This document shows positions 29,724 to 39,478 of a stretch of 64,000 nucleotides of DNA, in pieces. Numbering within the stretch: the first letter of the stretch is position 1; every line of letters starts with the position of its first letter. Below the pieces are notes generated by a model. The model did no database searches and was not told where the DNA came from. It worked only from the letters and a program-made list of their open reading frames with translations. This DNA is from Tropicibacter oceani. Lineage in GTDB: Bacteria; Pseudomonadota; Alphaproteobacteria; Rhodobacterales; Rhodobacteraceae. The translations under genes and the position numbers were made by a program. The stretch spans positions 1,674,001 through 1,738,000 of the forward strand of contig NZ_CP124616.1 of the NCBI RefSeq assembly GCF_029958925.1, in the 5' to 3' direction.

Positions 29724-30473
29724 ATGATTTCAGAAAAGGCCCTGGTCACTTCCTTGCCCCCAGTGGGCGGCGCGGCGGTCCTTTTGGATTTCGACGGAAC
29801 GCTGGTGGATCTTGCCCCGACGCCGGAGGCGATCACGGTGCCTGCGGATTTGCCCGACCTGCTGCGCGCTCTGGGCGATGCCACGCAAGGGGCGCTGGCC
29901 CTGGTGTCGGGGCGGTCGATTGCGGCGCTCGAACGGTTTGTGCCCGGCTTTGACGGGGTCATCCTGGGCGGCCACGGCGCCGAGCGGCGCGATGGGCAGG
30001 GCCTATGGCGGCACCCGCTGGCGGGTAGCGACACGCTGGCGCGGCTGATCGCGGGGGCCCGAAGGCTGGCCGACACGCACCCGGCGCTGAACTGCGAAGA
30101 AAAGCCGACCGGGGTGGTGCTGCACTATCGCCGCGCGCCCGAGCAAGAGACGCGCATCCGCCACGAGATGACGGCGCTGGCCGCGCCTTTCGACGGTCTG
30201 GACGTGCATTTTGCCAAGATGGCGGTGGAACTGCGCCCGGACGACATCGGCAAGGATCGCGCCACCCGCGATCTGCTGAACAAAGCGCCATTCGCTGGGC
30301 GCAGTGCCGTTTTTTGCGGCGACGATGCAACCGACGAGCCCGCCATGCGGTTGTGCGTTGAGACAGGGGGAACAGCCTGCAAGGTTGGGGAAGGACCCAG
30401 CGCGGCACCGCTGCGGGTTGCTGATCCTCAAACCTTGCGGGCCGCGCTTTGGGCATGGACGCAGAATAGGTGA
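29724..30473 (+). CDS. otsB: Trehalose-6-phosphate phosphatase
   Basis: The 249-aa HAD phosphatase releases trehalose from trehalose-6-phosphate, the second step of trehalose synthesis. Motif I is LLDFDGTLVD with the nucleophilic Asp, and motif IV is FCGDDATDE. The start at 29724 has GGAGCGG upstream; an in-frame ATG six codons earlier is possible. Its stop overlaps or abuts the otsA start, so the two enzymes are made together for osmoprotection. Confidence 0.93.
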   Translation: MISEKALVTSLPPVGGAAVLLDFDGTLVDLAPTPEAITVPADLPDLLRALGDATQGALALVSGRSIAALERFVPGFDGVILGGHGAERRDGQGLWRHPLAGSDTLARLIAGARRLADTHPALNCEEKPTGVVLHYRRAPEQETRIRHEMTALAAPFDGLDVHFAKMAVELRPDDIGKDRATRDLLNKAPFAGRSAVFCGDDATDEPAMRLCVETGGTACKVGEGPSAAPLRVADPQTLRAALWAWTQNR

Positions 30474-30478
30474 CCGGA

Positions 30479-31849
30479 ATGACTGGCAGATTGATCATGG
30501 TATCGAACAGGATACCGACCGAGGCAGAGCCGTCGGGCGGGCTGGTCGTGGCCCTGCACGATTGCCTGACAGCGCAGGGCGGCACCTGGATCGGCAGTTC
30601 TGGCGAGGCCCGGGAAAACCCGCGCGACGGATTGTACCAGATCGCAAGCGGCGACTATGACCGCTATGCCTTTGACCTGAGCCGGGAAGAATTCGACAGC
30701 TATTACCTTGGCTATGCTAATTCGGTGCTTTGGCCCCTGTTCCATCGCCGGGCCGAGCTGATGGAGGTTCAGCCGGGCCATGCGGCTGGCTACCTTGCGG
30801 TGAATGCCCGCCTGGCGGCCATGCTGAAAGGCTTTTTGCGGCCCGACGATGTGCTGTGGATCCACGACTATCATTTCTTGCCGCTGGCGGCCTGTCTGCG
30901 CGAACTGGGCGTGCAGAACCGCATCGGGTTCTTCCTGCATATCCCGTTTCCCGTGGCTTCGGACGTGCCGGCACTGCCCGAGGCGGATGCCTTGACGGGC
31001 TGGATCGCGGCGCATGATGTCTTTGGCCTGCAGACGCAGGCGGATGTGAACCGCTGCGTCATCCTGTTCGAACAGCGCCTTGGCGCGGGCATTTCCGGCG
31101 ATGGCACGATAGCCGCCGAGGGGCGCCGGTTCCTGCCGTTGGCCTGCCCGATCGGGATCGACGCCAAGGGGTTTCGCGCGGTGGCCGAGGCGTCGCAGGC
31201 AGGCGCGCGGATTTCCATGGCGCCGGACCAAAAGCTGGTTCTGGGGGTGGACCGGCTGGATTACTCAAAGGGGCTTGTCCAGCGGTTCGAGGGGTTTGGC
31301 ACCTATGTTAAGACACGCCGCGACAGCGATCCAAAGGCGACATTGCTGCAAATCGCGCCGCCCTCGCGCGAGGATGTCGAGGCCTATCAGGACATGCGCG
31401 AGGCGCTGGACCTGACCGCCGGAAACATCAACGGCGAATACGGCGAAATCGACTGGACTCCGATCCGCTATATCCGCCGCCCTGTGCCGCGCGACGATCT
31501 GGCCGGTCTGTACCGGCGGGCGGCGGCGGGGCTGGTGACGCCGCTGGCCGACGGGATGAACCTTGTCGCCAAGGAATACGTGGCAGCGCAGGACCCTGAC
31601 GATCCGGGCGTTCTGATCCTGTCGCATTTCGCGGGGGCGGCCGAGCAGATGGGCGCGGCGCTGATCATCAACCCCTATGATGCGGGCGAGATGGCGCAGG
31701 CGCTGTCACAGGCCCTGACCATGCCGCTGGACGAACGCAAGGCTCGCCACGCCGCGCTTTGGCGCAGTGTCGTCGAGCAGGACATCGGCTGGTGGACCGA
31801 CCGTTTCCTGAATGCGCTCACGGGGCGGGACATGGCGCAGGTAGCGTGA
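30479..31849 (+). CDS. otsA: Trehalose-6-phosphate synthase
   Basis: The 456-aa GT20 enzyme joins UDP-glucose and glucose-6-phosphate. The substrate-binding N-terminus is LIMVSNRIPTE with SGGLVVAL; WIHDYHFLPL and GVDRLDYSKGL mark the two glycosyltransferase lobes, and DGMNLVAKEYVAAQ ends the active site. The start is taken as ATG at 30479 because AGG lies at the right distance; an in-frame GTG at 30470 would overlap the otsB stop as GTGA. A two-hairpin element follows the gene. Confidence 0.93.
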   Translation: MTGRLIMVSNRIPTEAEPSGGLVVALHDCLTAQGGTWIGSSGEARENPRDGLYQIASGDYDRYAFDLSREEFDSYYLGYANSVLWPLFHRRAELMEVQPGHAAGYLAVNARLAAMLKGFLRPDDVLWIHDYHFLPLAACLRELGVQNRIGFFLHIPFPVASDVPALPEADALTGWIAAHDVFGLQTQADVNRCVILFEQRLGAGISGDGTIAAEGRRFLPLACPIGIDAKGFRAVAEASQAGARISMAPDQKLVLGVDRLDYSKGLVQRFEGFGTYVKTRRDSDPKATLLQIAPPSREDVEAYQDMREALDLTAGNINGEYGEIDWTPIRYIRRPVPRDDLAGLYRRAAAGLVTPLADGMNLVAKEYVAAQDPDDPGVLILSHFAGAAEQMGAALIINPYDAGEMAQALSQALTMPLDERKARHAALWRSVVEQDIGWWTDRFLNALTGRDMAQVA

Positions 31850-31853
31850 CGGC

Positions 31854-31908
31854 GATGGCGCTGTTTTGGCTGCGCCAAAAGACGCCCCACCCGCCGTCCC
31901 GCGGGGCG
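31854..31908 (+). repeat. Two-hairpin intergenic element, copy 2
   Basis: Stem 1 is TTTTGGC/GCCAAAA (31864-31870 with 31874-31880, loop TGC). After two bases stem 2 is CGCCCC/GGGGCG (31883-31888 with 31903-31908) with a 14-base loop containing CCCGCCGTCCCG. The layout and the stem 2 loop match copy 1 at 4346-4400, while stem 1 has changed on both sides and still pairs. It lies between the convergent otsA and recR stops. Confidence 0.7.
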
Positions 31909-31912
31909 CCGC

Positions 31913-32509
31913 CTAGAACCGTTTGCGGGCGTTCAGCGCCGCCGAGATGGTGCCATCGTCGAGGTAATCCAATTCGCCGCCGATCGGCACCCCTTGCGCC
32001 AGCGAGCTGAGCGCGACACGTGCGCCGATCTGATCGGCGATGTAATGCGCCGTGGTCTGCCCGTCGATGGTGGCGTTCAGGGCCAGGATCACCTCGGTGA
32101 TCTCTTCGGTTTCGAGGCGGTGGATCAGCCCCGGAATGCGCAGATCGTCCGGCCCCACCCCTTCGAGCGCGGAGAGCGTTCCGCCCAGCACGTGATAGCG
32201 CCCCTTGAACACGCCCGAGCGTTCCATCGCCCACAGGTCGGCCACATCCTCGACCACGCAAAGCAGCCCGTTGGCGCGGCGCGTGTCTTCGCAGATTTCA
32301 CAGATTTCGGTGGTGCCGACATTGCCGCAGTTCAGACATTCGCGGGCGCTGCGCGCGACCTCTTGCATGGCGTCGGCAAGGGGTTGCAGCAATTGTGCGC
32401 GCTTGCGGATCAGGTACAGCACCGCGCGTCGGGCCGAGCGCGGGCCAAGCCCGGGCAGCCGCGCCATCAGCTCGATCAGCGCCTCGATCGGATCGTTGCG
32501 GCGGGTCAT
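31913..32509 (-). CDS. recR: Recombination mediator protein RecR
   Basis: The 198-aa protein acts with RecF and RecO to load RecA at gaps. A helix-hairpin-helix start ([16 protein letters not shown]), a four-cysteine zinc finger ([16 protein letters not shown], near 57-72) and a Toprim domain are all visible. It has AAAGGG upstream of the ATG. It is the third gene of dnaX-ybaB-recR, a conserved order. Confidence 0.96.
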   Translation of the reverse strand: MTRRNDPIEALIELMARLPGLGPRSARRAVLYLIRKRAQLLQPLADAMQEVARSARECLNCGNVGTTEICEICEDTRRANGLLCVVEDVADLWAMERSGVFKGRYHVLGGTLSALEGVGPDDLRIPGLIHRLETEEITEVILALNATIDGQTTAHYIADQIGARVALSSLAQGVPIGGELDYLDDGTISAALNARKRF

Positions 32510-32645
32510 GGGCGCCCTTTGCCCGTGGTGTGCAGTGGCCTTGCCATGATCGTCGCCCCGGCCGAAAGGTTGCGTGCTGTTCGGGGCAGGATAGGCCCGA
32601 CAGCGGTGAAGGCAAGGGCGCGGCGACGCCCCTGCCGCGCCGTGA

Positions 32646-32990
32646 TCAGAACGGCAGTTTCATGTCGGCGGGCAGGCCGAGTTCCTCGGTGATCTTGCCC
32701 ATTTCGCGCTGGGCGCGGTCCTGCGCCTTGGCCTGCGCGTCCTTGATGGCGGCCAGGATCAGGTCCTCGACCACTTCCTTTTCGTTCGGGTCAAAGATCG
32801 ACGGATCGATATCGAGACCCTTGAGTTCACCCTTGGCCGTGGCGGTCGCCTTGACCAGACCAGCGCCGGATTCGCCGGTGACCATCATGGTGTTCAGGTC
32901 TTCCTGAAGCTTGGTGACCTTTTCCTGCATGGCCTGCGCCTGCTTCATCATCTTGGCCATATCGCCAAGCTGGCCTAGTCCTTTGAGCAT
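32646..32990 (-). CDS. ybaB: YbaB/EbfC family nucleoid-associated protein
   Basis: The 114-aa DNA-binding protein matches the family core: [18 protein letters not shown] at the start, a central [19 protein letters not shown] strand pair and [16 protein letters not shown] near the end. It lies between dnaX and recR, where it is found in most bacteria. It is separated from dnaX by 85 bp and from recR by 136 bp, so the operon is loosely spaced. Confidence 0.94.
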   Translation of the reverse strand: MLKGLGQLGDMAKMMKQAQAMQEKVTKLQEDLNTMMVTGESGAGLVKATATAKGELKGLDIDPSIFDPNEKEVVEDLILAAIKDAQAKAQDRAQREMGKITEELGLPADMKLPF

Positions 32991-33075
32991 TGGTCTGTCT
33001 CCTGTGCGATGGGGCCAAAGGGCCGTTTGCGCCGCTTATCGCAGGCGGCAAAGGCTTGGGCAAGTGGGCGGGCGG

Positions 33076-34839
33076 TCAGTCCTCTTCAAACGGATCCCAT
33101 TCGTCCTCGACCTCGGGCAGGGCTTCTTCGAGCGCCTTGGAGGCGGCCTGTTCGGCGGTGCGCACCTCGGTGATCGCTGCCGCAGGAAAGGCGGCCAGCG
33201 CGGCCTGCACCAGCGGGTGCTCGGCGGCCTTGGCATGCAGGGCCAGACGCGCCGCATCGCGTTTTTCGGCGATGGTTTCCGATTTGCAGCCGTTGACCAG
33301 CGTCACGCCCCAGCGGTTGCCGGTAAAGCGCTGCAAGGCGGTGCCAAGGCGCTGGGCCAGATCGCCGGGGGCGTCATCGGTGGGGGTGAATTCGATCCGG
33401 CCCGGTTGATAGGCGGCAAGGCGCAGGAAGGTTTCCACCTCGACCAGCAGTTTGACGTCGCGGTTGGCGCGGATCAGTTCGATCACGTGATCCCAGGTGG
33501 GATAGCGCGCCAGCGCCTGGTCGGTCGCAACCGCCAAAGCCGCCCCACCATAAGAGGCCGTCGGCCCCGAGGGTGCGGAATGGGTCGGGGCGGGCAGGCC
33601 CTGCGCGTGGGTCTGGCTGCCGCCCTGCGCGCCCAATCCACCGCCCGAAGGGCCGGGGCCGGGGGGCGGCGGGGTGTCTTGCAGCTTGCGGATCATTTCC
33701 TCGGGCGAGGGAAGCTCGGCCAGGTGGGTCAGGCGGATCAGCGCCATTTCGGCGGCCATCATGGCGTTGGGCGCGTTCGACACCTCTTCGATCGCCTTCA
33801 GCAGCATCTGCCAGGCGCGCGACAGCGGGCGCATGCCCAGCCCGTCGGCAAAGGCCAGCCCGCGCTGGCGCTCGTCCGGGGAAATCGTCGGGTCCTCGGC
33901 GGCGTCCGGGGTGATCTTGACCACGGAAATCCAATGCGTCAGTTCCGCCAGATCGCGCAGCACCGCCAGCGGGTCGGCGCCGTCGGAATACTGCGCCGAC
34001 AGTTCGGTCAGGGCCCCCGCCGCGTCGCCGCGCATGATCCGTTCGAACAGGTCCATGACGCGGCCCCGGTCGGCAAGGCCCAGCATGGCGCGCACCTGAT
34101 CGGCGGTGGTTTCGCCCGCGCCGTGGCTGATCGCCTGATCCAGAAGCGAGGTCGCATCGCGGGCCGAGCCTTCGGCGGCGCGGGTGATCAGGGCCAGCGC
34201 ATCATCGGTGATTTCGGCGTTTTCGCCTGCCGCGATCTTGCGCAGCAGGGCGATCATCACCTCGGGTTCGATGCGGCGCAGGTCAAAGCGTTGGCAACGC
34301 GACAGGACCGTGACCGGCACCTTGCGGATTTCCGTCGTGGCAAAGATGAATTTCACATGCGCCGGCGGTTCTTCGAGCGTTTTGAGCAGCGCGTTGAAGG
34401 CGCTGGTCGACAGCATGTGCACTTCGTCGATGATATAGATCTTGTAGCGCGCCGAGGCGGCCCGGTAATGCACGCTGTCTATGATCTCGCGGATGTCGTT
34501 CACACCGGTGCGCGATGCGGCGTCCATTTCCATCACGTCGACATGGCGGCCTTCCATGATGGCGACGCAGTGTTCGCATTGCCCGCAGGGGTCCGTGGTT
34601 GGCCCGCCTTTGCCATCGGTGCCGATGCAGTTCATGCCCTTGGCGATGATCCGCGCGGTGGTGGTTTTGCCGGTGCCGCGAATCCCCGTCATCACAAAGG
34701 CCTGCGCGATGCGATCCGCCTTGAAGGCGTTGCGCAGGGTGCGCACCATGGCATCCTGCCCGACCAGATCGGCAAAGGTTTCCGGGCGGTATTTGCGGGC
34801 AAGGACCTGGTATTCGGTCTGGGTGTCGGCGTCGGTCAT
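33076..34839 (-). CDS. dnaX: DNA polymerase III subunit gamma/tau
   Basis: The 587-aa clamp-loader ATPase has the Walker A loop GIRGTGKTTTA, a zinc site (CIGTD...CGQCEHC), the Walker B variant IIDEVHMLS and the sensor segment VLSRCQRFDLR. The Pro/Gly-rich linker near residues 390-430 divides the ATPase core from the C-terminal tau domain that contacts DnaB and polymerase alpha. The start at 34839 has AAGGAC upstream; the open frame extends well above it without coding features. It is the first gene of dnaX-ybaB-recR. Confidence 0.96.
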   Translation of the reverse strand: MTDADTQTEYQVLARKYRPETFADLVGQDAMVRTLRNAFKADRIAQAFVMTGIRGTGKTTTARIIAKGMNCIGTDGKGGPTTDPCGQCEHCVAIMEGRHVDVMEMDAASRTGVNDIREIIDSVHYRAASARYKIYIIDEVHMLSTSAFNALLKTLEEPPAHVKFIFATTEIRKVPVTVLSRCQRFDLRRIEPEVMIALLRKIAAGENAEITDDALALITRAAEGSARDATSLLDQAISHGAGETTADQVRAMLGLADRGRVMDLFERIMRGDAAGALTELSAQYSDGADPLAVLRDLAELTHWISVVKITPDAAEDPTISPDERQRGLAFADGLGMRPLSRAWQMLLKAIEEVSNAPNAMMAAEMALIRLTHLAELPSPEEMIRKLQDTPPPPGPGPSGGGLGAQGGSQTHAQGLPAPTHSAPSGPTASYGGAALAVATDQALARYPTWDHVIELIRANRDVKLLVEVETFLRLAAYQPGRIEFTPTDDAPGDLAQRLGTALQRFTGNRWGVTLVNGCKSETIAEKRDAARLALHAKAAEHPLVQAALAAFPAAAITEVRTAEQAASKALEEALPEVEDEWDPFEED

Positions 34840-35071
34840 CGGCGTCCTTCGGCTGGAGTCGCGGTAAGGTAAGCGCTGTGGCAAGGCCCGTCCACCGGAT
34901 TGCTTGATTTCCGCCTTGCGCGCGGGCAGGATGCGGTCAGGCCCATCGGCAGGGGGCCACCCGATCCGCGGAAAGCGCCCGCACCTGTCTTGTCTGACGA
35001 CCGACATGCCTTTTTCGGTTTTCTCTTGCCCGATGCAGCGGATCGCGGGCCTTTGACAGAGGATTCCGATC

Positions 35072-36601
35072 ATGTCTGATCTTTCCCTTGATACCCTGCG
35101 CCATGCGGCCAAACGGTTGCACCATGCCCATGATGCGCGCGAACCCTGGGCGCTTGAGCGGTTGAAACAGCGCCCGCCGCGCAAGGGCGGGCAGGCGCTG
35201 GTGCGCGCCGATTTCCTGCATGTGGTGGCGCTGGAGCATGGCTTTGAAAGCTGGCCCAGGCTGAAGCATGCCGCCGAGACCACCGGGCTGGACCGCGCGG
35301 TGAAACAGCAGCGGCTGAAGATCGCGCTGTTCCACGGTCAAAACGCGGCGGTTCAGGCCTTGCTGGCGGATACGCCCGGTCTGGCTGACGGGTTGTTCGG
35401 GTTGCAATGCGCGCTGTATGACCGCGCCGCAGTCAAGGCGGCGCTGGCGCGCGATCCCGGCCTTGCGGTGCAACGGTTCGGGCCGCGCAGCGCCATCCTG
35501 CATCTTGCCTTTTCGCGCTGGATCAAGGCGCGGCCTGATCTGGAACCCGATATGCTGGCAGTGGCCGAACTGCTGCTGGCGCATGGTGCCGATGTGAACG
35601 ACGGCTATCCCTTTCAGCCCGGCGACGATCACCTGCTGTCGGCGCTTTATGGCGCGATTGGCCATGCGGACAACATGGTGCTGGGCGGGTGGCTGCTGGA
35701 TCACGGCGCCAACCCCAACGATGGTGAAGCGCTGTATCACGCGACGGAACTGGGCCACCACGAAGGGCTGAAAATGCTGCTGGCGGCGGGGGCTGATCCG
35801 CGCGGCACAAACGCGCTGCTGCGGGCGATGGATTTTCACGATCATGTGGCGGTGCAAATGCTGCTGGATCACGGCGCGCGGGCCGATGATTTCAACGCCA
35901 AAGAGGTCGGCGGCGAGGCGCCTTATGTCATGCCTGCGCTGCATCAGGCGGCACGGCGCGGCAGCGACGCCAGGATGATCGAGATATTGCTTGCGGCCGG
36001 GGCTGACCCGGCGGTGCGCTACAAGGGGGCCAGTGCCTATGGTTTTGCCAAGGTGCACGGCAACACCGCCCTGATCCGCGCGATCGAGGCGCGCGGCGTG
36101 CAGGTGGACCTGTCACCGGAAGAAACCTTGATGGCCCGCGCCGCCGAAGGGCTGGACAGCCCGGGCCAATACATCGACCCGGCAAAACTGCCCGAAGCCT
36201 ACCGCCACCTGATCCGCGAGATCCTGCACCTGCCGGGACGATTGCCGCAGATCCGCGCGCTGGTCGCGCTGGGGCTGCCCTATGACCAGCCCGACGCGCA
36301 GGGTGTGACCCCGGTGCAGATCGCCGGTTGGGAAGGGCTGCCCGAGGTCATGGCCTATTTCCTGAAACTGCGCCCGGACCTGAGCCATGTGAACGGCTAT
36401 GGCGGCACCCTTTTGTCGACCATCCTGCACGGAGCCGACAACAACCCCGACCGCGCGGGCCGGGACTATGTCGGCTGCCTGCGCCTTGCGCTTGACGCGG
36501 GGGTTGCGCTGCCATCATCAGCCCTGCGCGCATCGGGCCGCAAGGACGTCACCGATTTCCTGCAGGATTGGGCCGGGGCGCGGCCGGGGCAGGTGGTCTG
36601 A
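35072..36601 (+). CDS. Ankyrin-repeat protein
   Basis: The 509-aa cytoplasmic protein has an N-terminal helical part (residues 1-85) and then repeated ankyrin-type helix pairs, for example ELLLAHGADVNDGYPF, GGWLLDHGANPNDGEALYHA, KMLLAAGADPRGTNALL and EILLAAGADP. There is no signal peptide or enzyme domain. Ankyrin repeats bind proteins; the partner is unknown. AGAGGA lies upstream of the ATG. It is divergent from dnaX, with a 230-bp gap in which no further feature was found. Confidence 0.85.
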   Translation: MSDLSLDTLRHAAKRLHHAHDAREPWALERLKQRPPRKGGQALVRADFLHVVALEHGFESWPRLKHAAETTGLDRAVKQQRLKIALFHGQNAAVQALLADTPGLADGLFGLQCALYDRAAVKAALARDPGLAVQRFGPRSAILHLAFSRWIKARPDLEPDMLAVAELLLAHGADVNDGYPFQPGDDHLLSALYGAIGHADNMVLGGWLLDHGANPNDGEALYHATELGHHEGLKMLLAAGADPRGTNALLRAMDFHDHVAVQMLLDHGARADDFNAKEVGGEAPYVMPALHQAARRGSDARMIEILLAAGADPAVRYKGASAYGFAKVHGNTALIRAIEARGVQVDLSPEETLMARAAEGLDSPGQYIDPAKLPEAYRHLIREILHLPGRLPQIRALVALGLPYDQPDAQGVTPVQIAGWEGLPEVMAYFLKLRPDLSHVNGYGGTLLSTILHGADNNPDRAGRDYVGCLRLALDAGVALPSSALRASGRKDVTDFLQDWAGARPGQVV

Positions 36602-36686
36602 CCCGTGCCCGCCGTCCGGGCGAATCGGCTAGGCACCCGGCATTTGTCGTGTATCATCGCGATGTTGCGCAGGATTAGGGGGTTGC

Positions 36687-37520
36687 ATGAAACTGAAGGG
36701 TGTCCGCAAAAGCCGGAATATCGAGGACCGTCGCCGCAGCGGTGGCGGTGGCAAGGCGGGCATCGGCGGTGTCGGGCTTTTGGTCGTTTTGGCAATCGGG
36801 TATTTCGCCGGGATCGACGTGACCCCGCTGCTGCAGGGGCTGCCGCAGGAACAAGGCACCCCGCGCGAACTGTCCGCCGAGGAACAGCAAGCGGCCGAAT
36901 TTTCCGCCCGCGTGCTGGCCACCACCGAAGAAGTCTGGGACCGCCTGCTGCCCGAGCAGCTGGAGCTAGAGTACCAGCCGCCGGTTCTGGTGCTGTTTTC
37001 GGGGCAGACCTCGTCGCCCTGCGGCGGGGCTTCGGGGGCGACCGGGCCGTTCTACTGCCCGGCCGATCAAAAGGCCTATCTGGACACCGAATTCTTTGCC
37101 ACCCTGTCGCGCCAGCTGGGCGCCAAAGGCGATTTCGCCGCCGCCTATGTCATCGCCCACGAGGTCGCCCATCACGTGCAGAACGAATTGGGCATCCTTG
37201 GCGAGGTGAACCAAAGACGGCAGGCCGTGGGCCAGACCGAGGCCAATGCCCTGACCGTCCGGCTGGAATTGCAGGCCGACTGCCTGTCCGGGGTCTGGGC
37301 GTCCAAGGTCAAGGGCCTGCTGGAACCGGGCGATCTGAAAGAGGCGCTGAACGCCGCGCGCAAGATCGGCGACGATCACCTGCAAAGCCGCGCGGGCCGG
37401 GTGCCGCAACCGCATACCTTTACGCATGGCACCTCGGACCAGCGCGAAAGCTGGTTTGCGCGCGGGTATCAATCCGGCGACGTGCACAGCTGTGATACCT
37501 TCGGAGCGCGAAATCTCTGA
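36687..37520 (+). CDS. Neutral zinc metallopeptidase, YpfJ family
   Basis: The 277-aa protein has a cytoplasmic Arg/Gly-rich tail, one membrane segment near residues 28-45 and a periplasmic zinc peptidase domain with the catalytic motif VIAHEVAHHVQN. The later E in RLELQADCLSG is the third ligand position in this family. Two conserved cysteines flank the GPFYCP segment. Substrates are not known. The phosphatase gene that follows overlaps its 3' end in a different frame. Confidence 0.92.
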   Translation: MKLKGVRKSRNIEDRRRSGGGGKAGIGGVGLLVVLAIGYFAGIDVTPLLQGLPQEQGTPRELSAEEQQAAEFSARVLATTEEVWDRLLPEQLELEYQPPVLVLFSGQTSSPCGGASGATGPFYCPADQKAYLDTEFFATLSRQLGAKGDFAAAYVIAHEVAHHVQNELGILGEVNQRRQAVGQTEANALTVRLELQADCLSGVWASKVKGLLEPGDLKEALNAARKIGDDHLQSRAGRVPQPHTFTHGTSDQRESWFARGYQSGDVHSCDTFGARNL

Positions 37521-38034
37521 GAACATCGTCATCCACGCCCTGCCTGTGGGTGGCGGCATCCTGGCGCTCTCGCCCCTGCCGGGGGCGGGGGGGGACTACA
37601 AGGGTGACCTGCTGCATATCGCGGGATGGACCCCGGCCTTTGTGGTGTCGCTGGTGACCCATGTCGAACTGTTCGAGGCCGGGGCGCAGAACCTGGGCCA
37701 GGATGTCGTCGATCACGGGACGCGCTGGGTGCACATGCCGATCCGGGATTTCGACGTGCCCAATGCCAATTTCGAGGAAAAATGGCCCGAAACATCCGAG
37801 CGCGCCCGCCGCGCGCTGCTGGGCGGGGGGCGCGTTCTGGTGCATTGCCGGGGCGGCTGCGGGCGATCCGGAATGGTGGCGCTGCGGCTGATGATCGAGG
37901 CGGGCGAGGCCCCCGACGAAGCCCTGGCCCGGCTGCGCAACGTGCGCCCCTGCGCGATCGAGACCGACGAACAGATGGAATGGGCGCTGAGCGCGGTGCG
38001 CCAACCGGCAGTCTTTGTGCGCCACAATGACTAG
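37492..38034 (+). CDS. Dual-specificity/tyrosine phosphatase family protein
   Basis: The 180-aa protein has the HCx5R signature as VHCRGGCGRSGMVALRLM, with the catalytic Cys and Arg, and a general-acid loop in HMPIRDFDVPN. It is soluble with no signal peptide. The start is not certain: GTG at 37492 fits the family length and overlaps the preceding peptidase gene by 29 bp; the frame is open further upstream. Coupling to the peptidase gene suggests co-expression, but no functional link is known. Confidence 0.85.
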   Translation: MIPSEREISENIVIHALPVGGGILALSPLPGAGGDYKGDLLHIAGWTPAFVVSLVTHVELFEAGAQNLGQDVVDHGTRWVHMPIRDFDVPNANFEEKWPETSERARRALLGGGRVLVHCRGGCGRSGMVALRLMIEAGEAPDEALARLRNVRPCAIETDEQMEWALSAVRQPAVFVRHND

Positions 38035-38171
38035 CGCAGACGGCAGGTCGCTTGGCGACGGGGCCTTGGGCGCGGCATAAAAGCGGTGATCGTTCGGATG
38101 GCTTTTGGCAGCTTTCCCCGCGGAAAAGCGCCTGTCGCCGGACAGACTTTGCCGTGCAAAGTCGTCCAAGG

Positions 38172-38268
38172 TGAGAGGCTGGACATCGACCCAAGCGGGG
38201 CTCGTTGTGGCTGCTTCCTTCCGGACCTGACCAGGTTGGCGAGGCGCTTGCCCGCGCCAACCTCTCGA
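38172..38268 (-). ncRNA. ffs: Signal recognition particle 4.5S RNA (small type)
   Basis: On the minus strand the universally conserved core CAGGTCCGGAAGGAAGCAGCC (38231-38211) is the SRP domain IV loop that binds Ffh. The apical hairpin GGTTGGCGCGGGCAAGCGCC and an outer helix formed by GAGAGG and CCTCTC close the molecule, giving about 95 nt. Alphaproteobacterial 4.5S RNAs have this size. A promoter-like pair TTGCAA-N17-TAAATG lies just upstream. The exact ends are inferred from pairing, not seen. Confidence 0.92.
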
Positions 38269-38273
38269 GGGGT

Positions 38274-38302
38274 CATTTAGTGGACATGGGGGCGCGTTGC
38301 AA
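38274..38302 (-). promoter_or_regulatory. Promoter of the 4.5S RNA gene
   Basis: On the minus strand TTGCAA (38302-38297) and TAAATG (38279-38274) are separated by 17 bp. A start about 6-7 bp downstream fits the 5' arm of the terminal helix. Confidence 0.55.
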
Positions 38303-38347
38303 GGGGCGGCTCTGGCGGTGGGGCAAATTTGCGGATAAGCGGGGGAC

Positions 38348-39454
38348 ATGGAGCCCTTTGAAATCTTTCTTGCCGGTACTCCCGGCCTTGAACCCGTGCT
38401 GCGCGACGAGGCGGCGGCCATCGGCCTGCCCGATCCCAAGGTCGTGCCCGGTGGCGTCGTCACCCGTGGTACATGGCCCGATGTATGGCGGGCCAACCTG
38501 CATCTGCGCGGAGCCAATCGCGTGTTGGCGCGGATCGGGGAATTCCGCGCCTTTCACCTGGCGCAGCTGGACAAGCGATCGCGCAAGTTCGACTGGGCGG
38601 CGCATCTGCGCCCCGATCTGGCCGTCCGGGTCGAGGTCACCTGCAAGGCATCGAAAATCTACCATGACCGGGCCGCGCGCCAGCGGATCGAAACCGCCAT
38701 CACCGATTCCCTTGGTGCGCCGATAGCCGAGGATGCGCCGATCCGCCTGATGGCGCGGATCGAGGACGACCTTGTCAGCTTCAGCCTGGACACCAGCGGC
38801 GAGCCGCTGCACCGGCGCGGCCACAAGGAGGCGGTGAACAAGGCGCCGCTGCGCGAAACCCTTGCGGCGCTGTTCCTGCGCGAGTGCGGCTATGACGGCA
38901 CGCAGCCGGTAATCGACCCGATGTGCGGATCGGGCACCTTCGTGATCGAGGCGGCCGAGATCGCGCTGGGCCTGGCCCCCGGCCGCACGCGCGCCTTTGC
39001 CTTTGAACAATTCGCCAGCTTCGACGCCGCTGCCTGGCAGGCGATGAAGGCGGACGTGACGCCAAGGCAGACCGACCTGGTCTTTCGCGGCTTTGACCGC
39101 GACGATGGCGCGATCCGGTTCAGCCAGGCCAATGCGCAGCGCGCCGGGGTTGCCGAAGTGACGACCTTTGCCCGTCAGGCGATCAGCGATCTGAAACGCC
39201 CCGAGGGCCCGCCCGGTCTGATCATGGTCAACCCGCCCTATGGCGCGCGGATCGGCAACCGCAACCTGCTGTTTGCGCTGTACGGCGCCCTTGGCCAGGT
39301 GCTGAAGTCGAATTTTCGCGGCTGGCGCCTGGGCATGGTGACCAGCGATCCGGGGCTGGCGAAATCCACCGGGCTCAGCTTTGTGCGCACCAGCGCGCCG
39401 ATCCCGCATGGCGGGCTGGGGATCAAGCTGTACCAGACCGGCCCCTTGCCCTGA
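38348..39454 (+). CDS. RlmL-like 23S rRNA (guanine-N2) methyltransferase family protein
   Basis: The 368-aa protein starts with a ferredoxin-like region, carries a THUMP domain (about residues 55-155) and has a SAM methyltransferase domain with DPMCGSGTFVIEAAEIA and the catalytic NPPYGARIG. This is the arrangement of the RlmL/RlmK and Trm14 enzymes that make m2G in RNA. E. coli RlmL is about twice as long because it is fused to RlmK; this is the single-domain form common in alphaproteobacteria. The exact RNA target is not proven. Confidence 0.9.
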   Translation: MEPFEIFLAGTPGLEPVLRDEAAAIGLPDPKVVPGGVVTRGTWPDVWRANLHLRGANRVLARIGEFRAFHLAQLDKRSRKFDWAAHLRPDLAVRVEVTCKASKIYHDRAARQRIETAITDSLGAPIAEDAPIRLMARIEDDLVSFSLDTSGEPLHRRGHKEAVNKAPLRETLAALFLRECGYDGTQPVIDPMCGSGTFVIEAAEIALGLAPGRTRAFAFEQFASFDAAAWQAMKADVTPRQTDLVFRGFDRDDGAIRFSQANAQRAGVAEVTTFARQAISDLKRPEGPPGLIMVNPPYGARIGNRNLLFALYGALGQVLKSNFRGWRLGMVTSDPGLAKSTGLSFVRTSAPIPHGGLGIKLYQTGPLP

Positions 39455-39478
39455 GTGCGGCCGGGTCAGGGCGCAGGA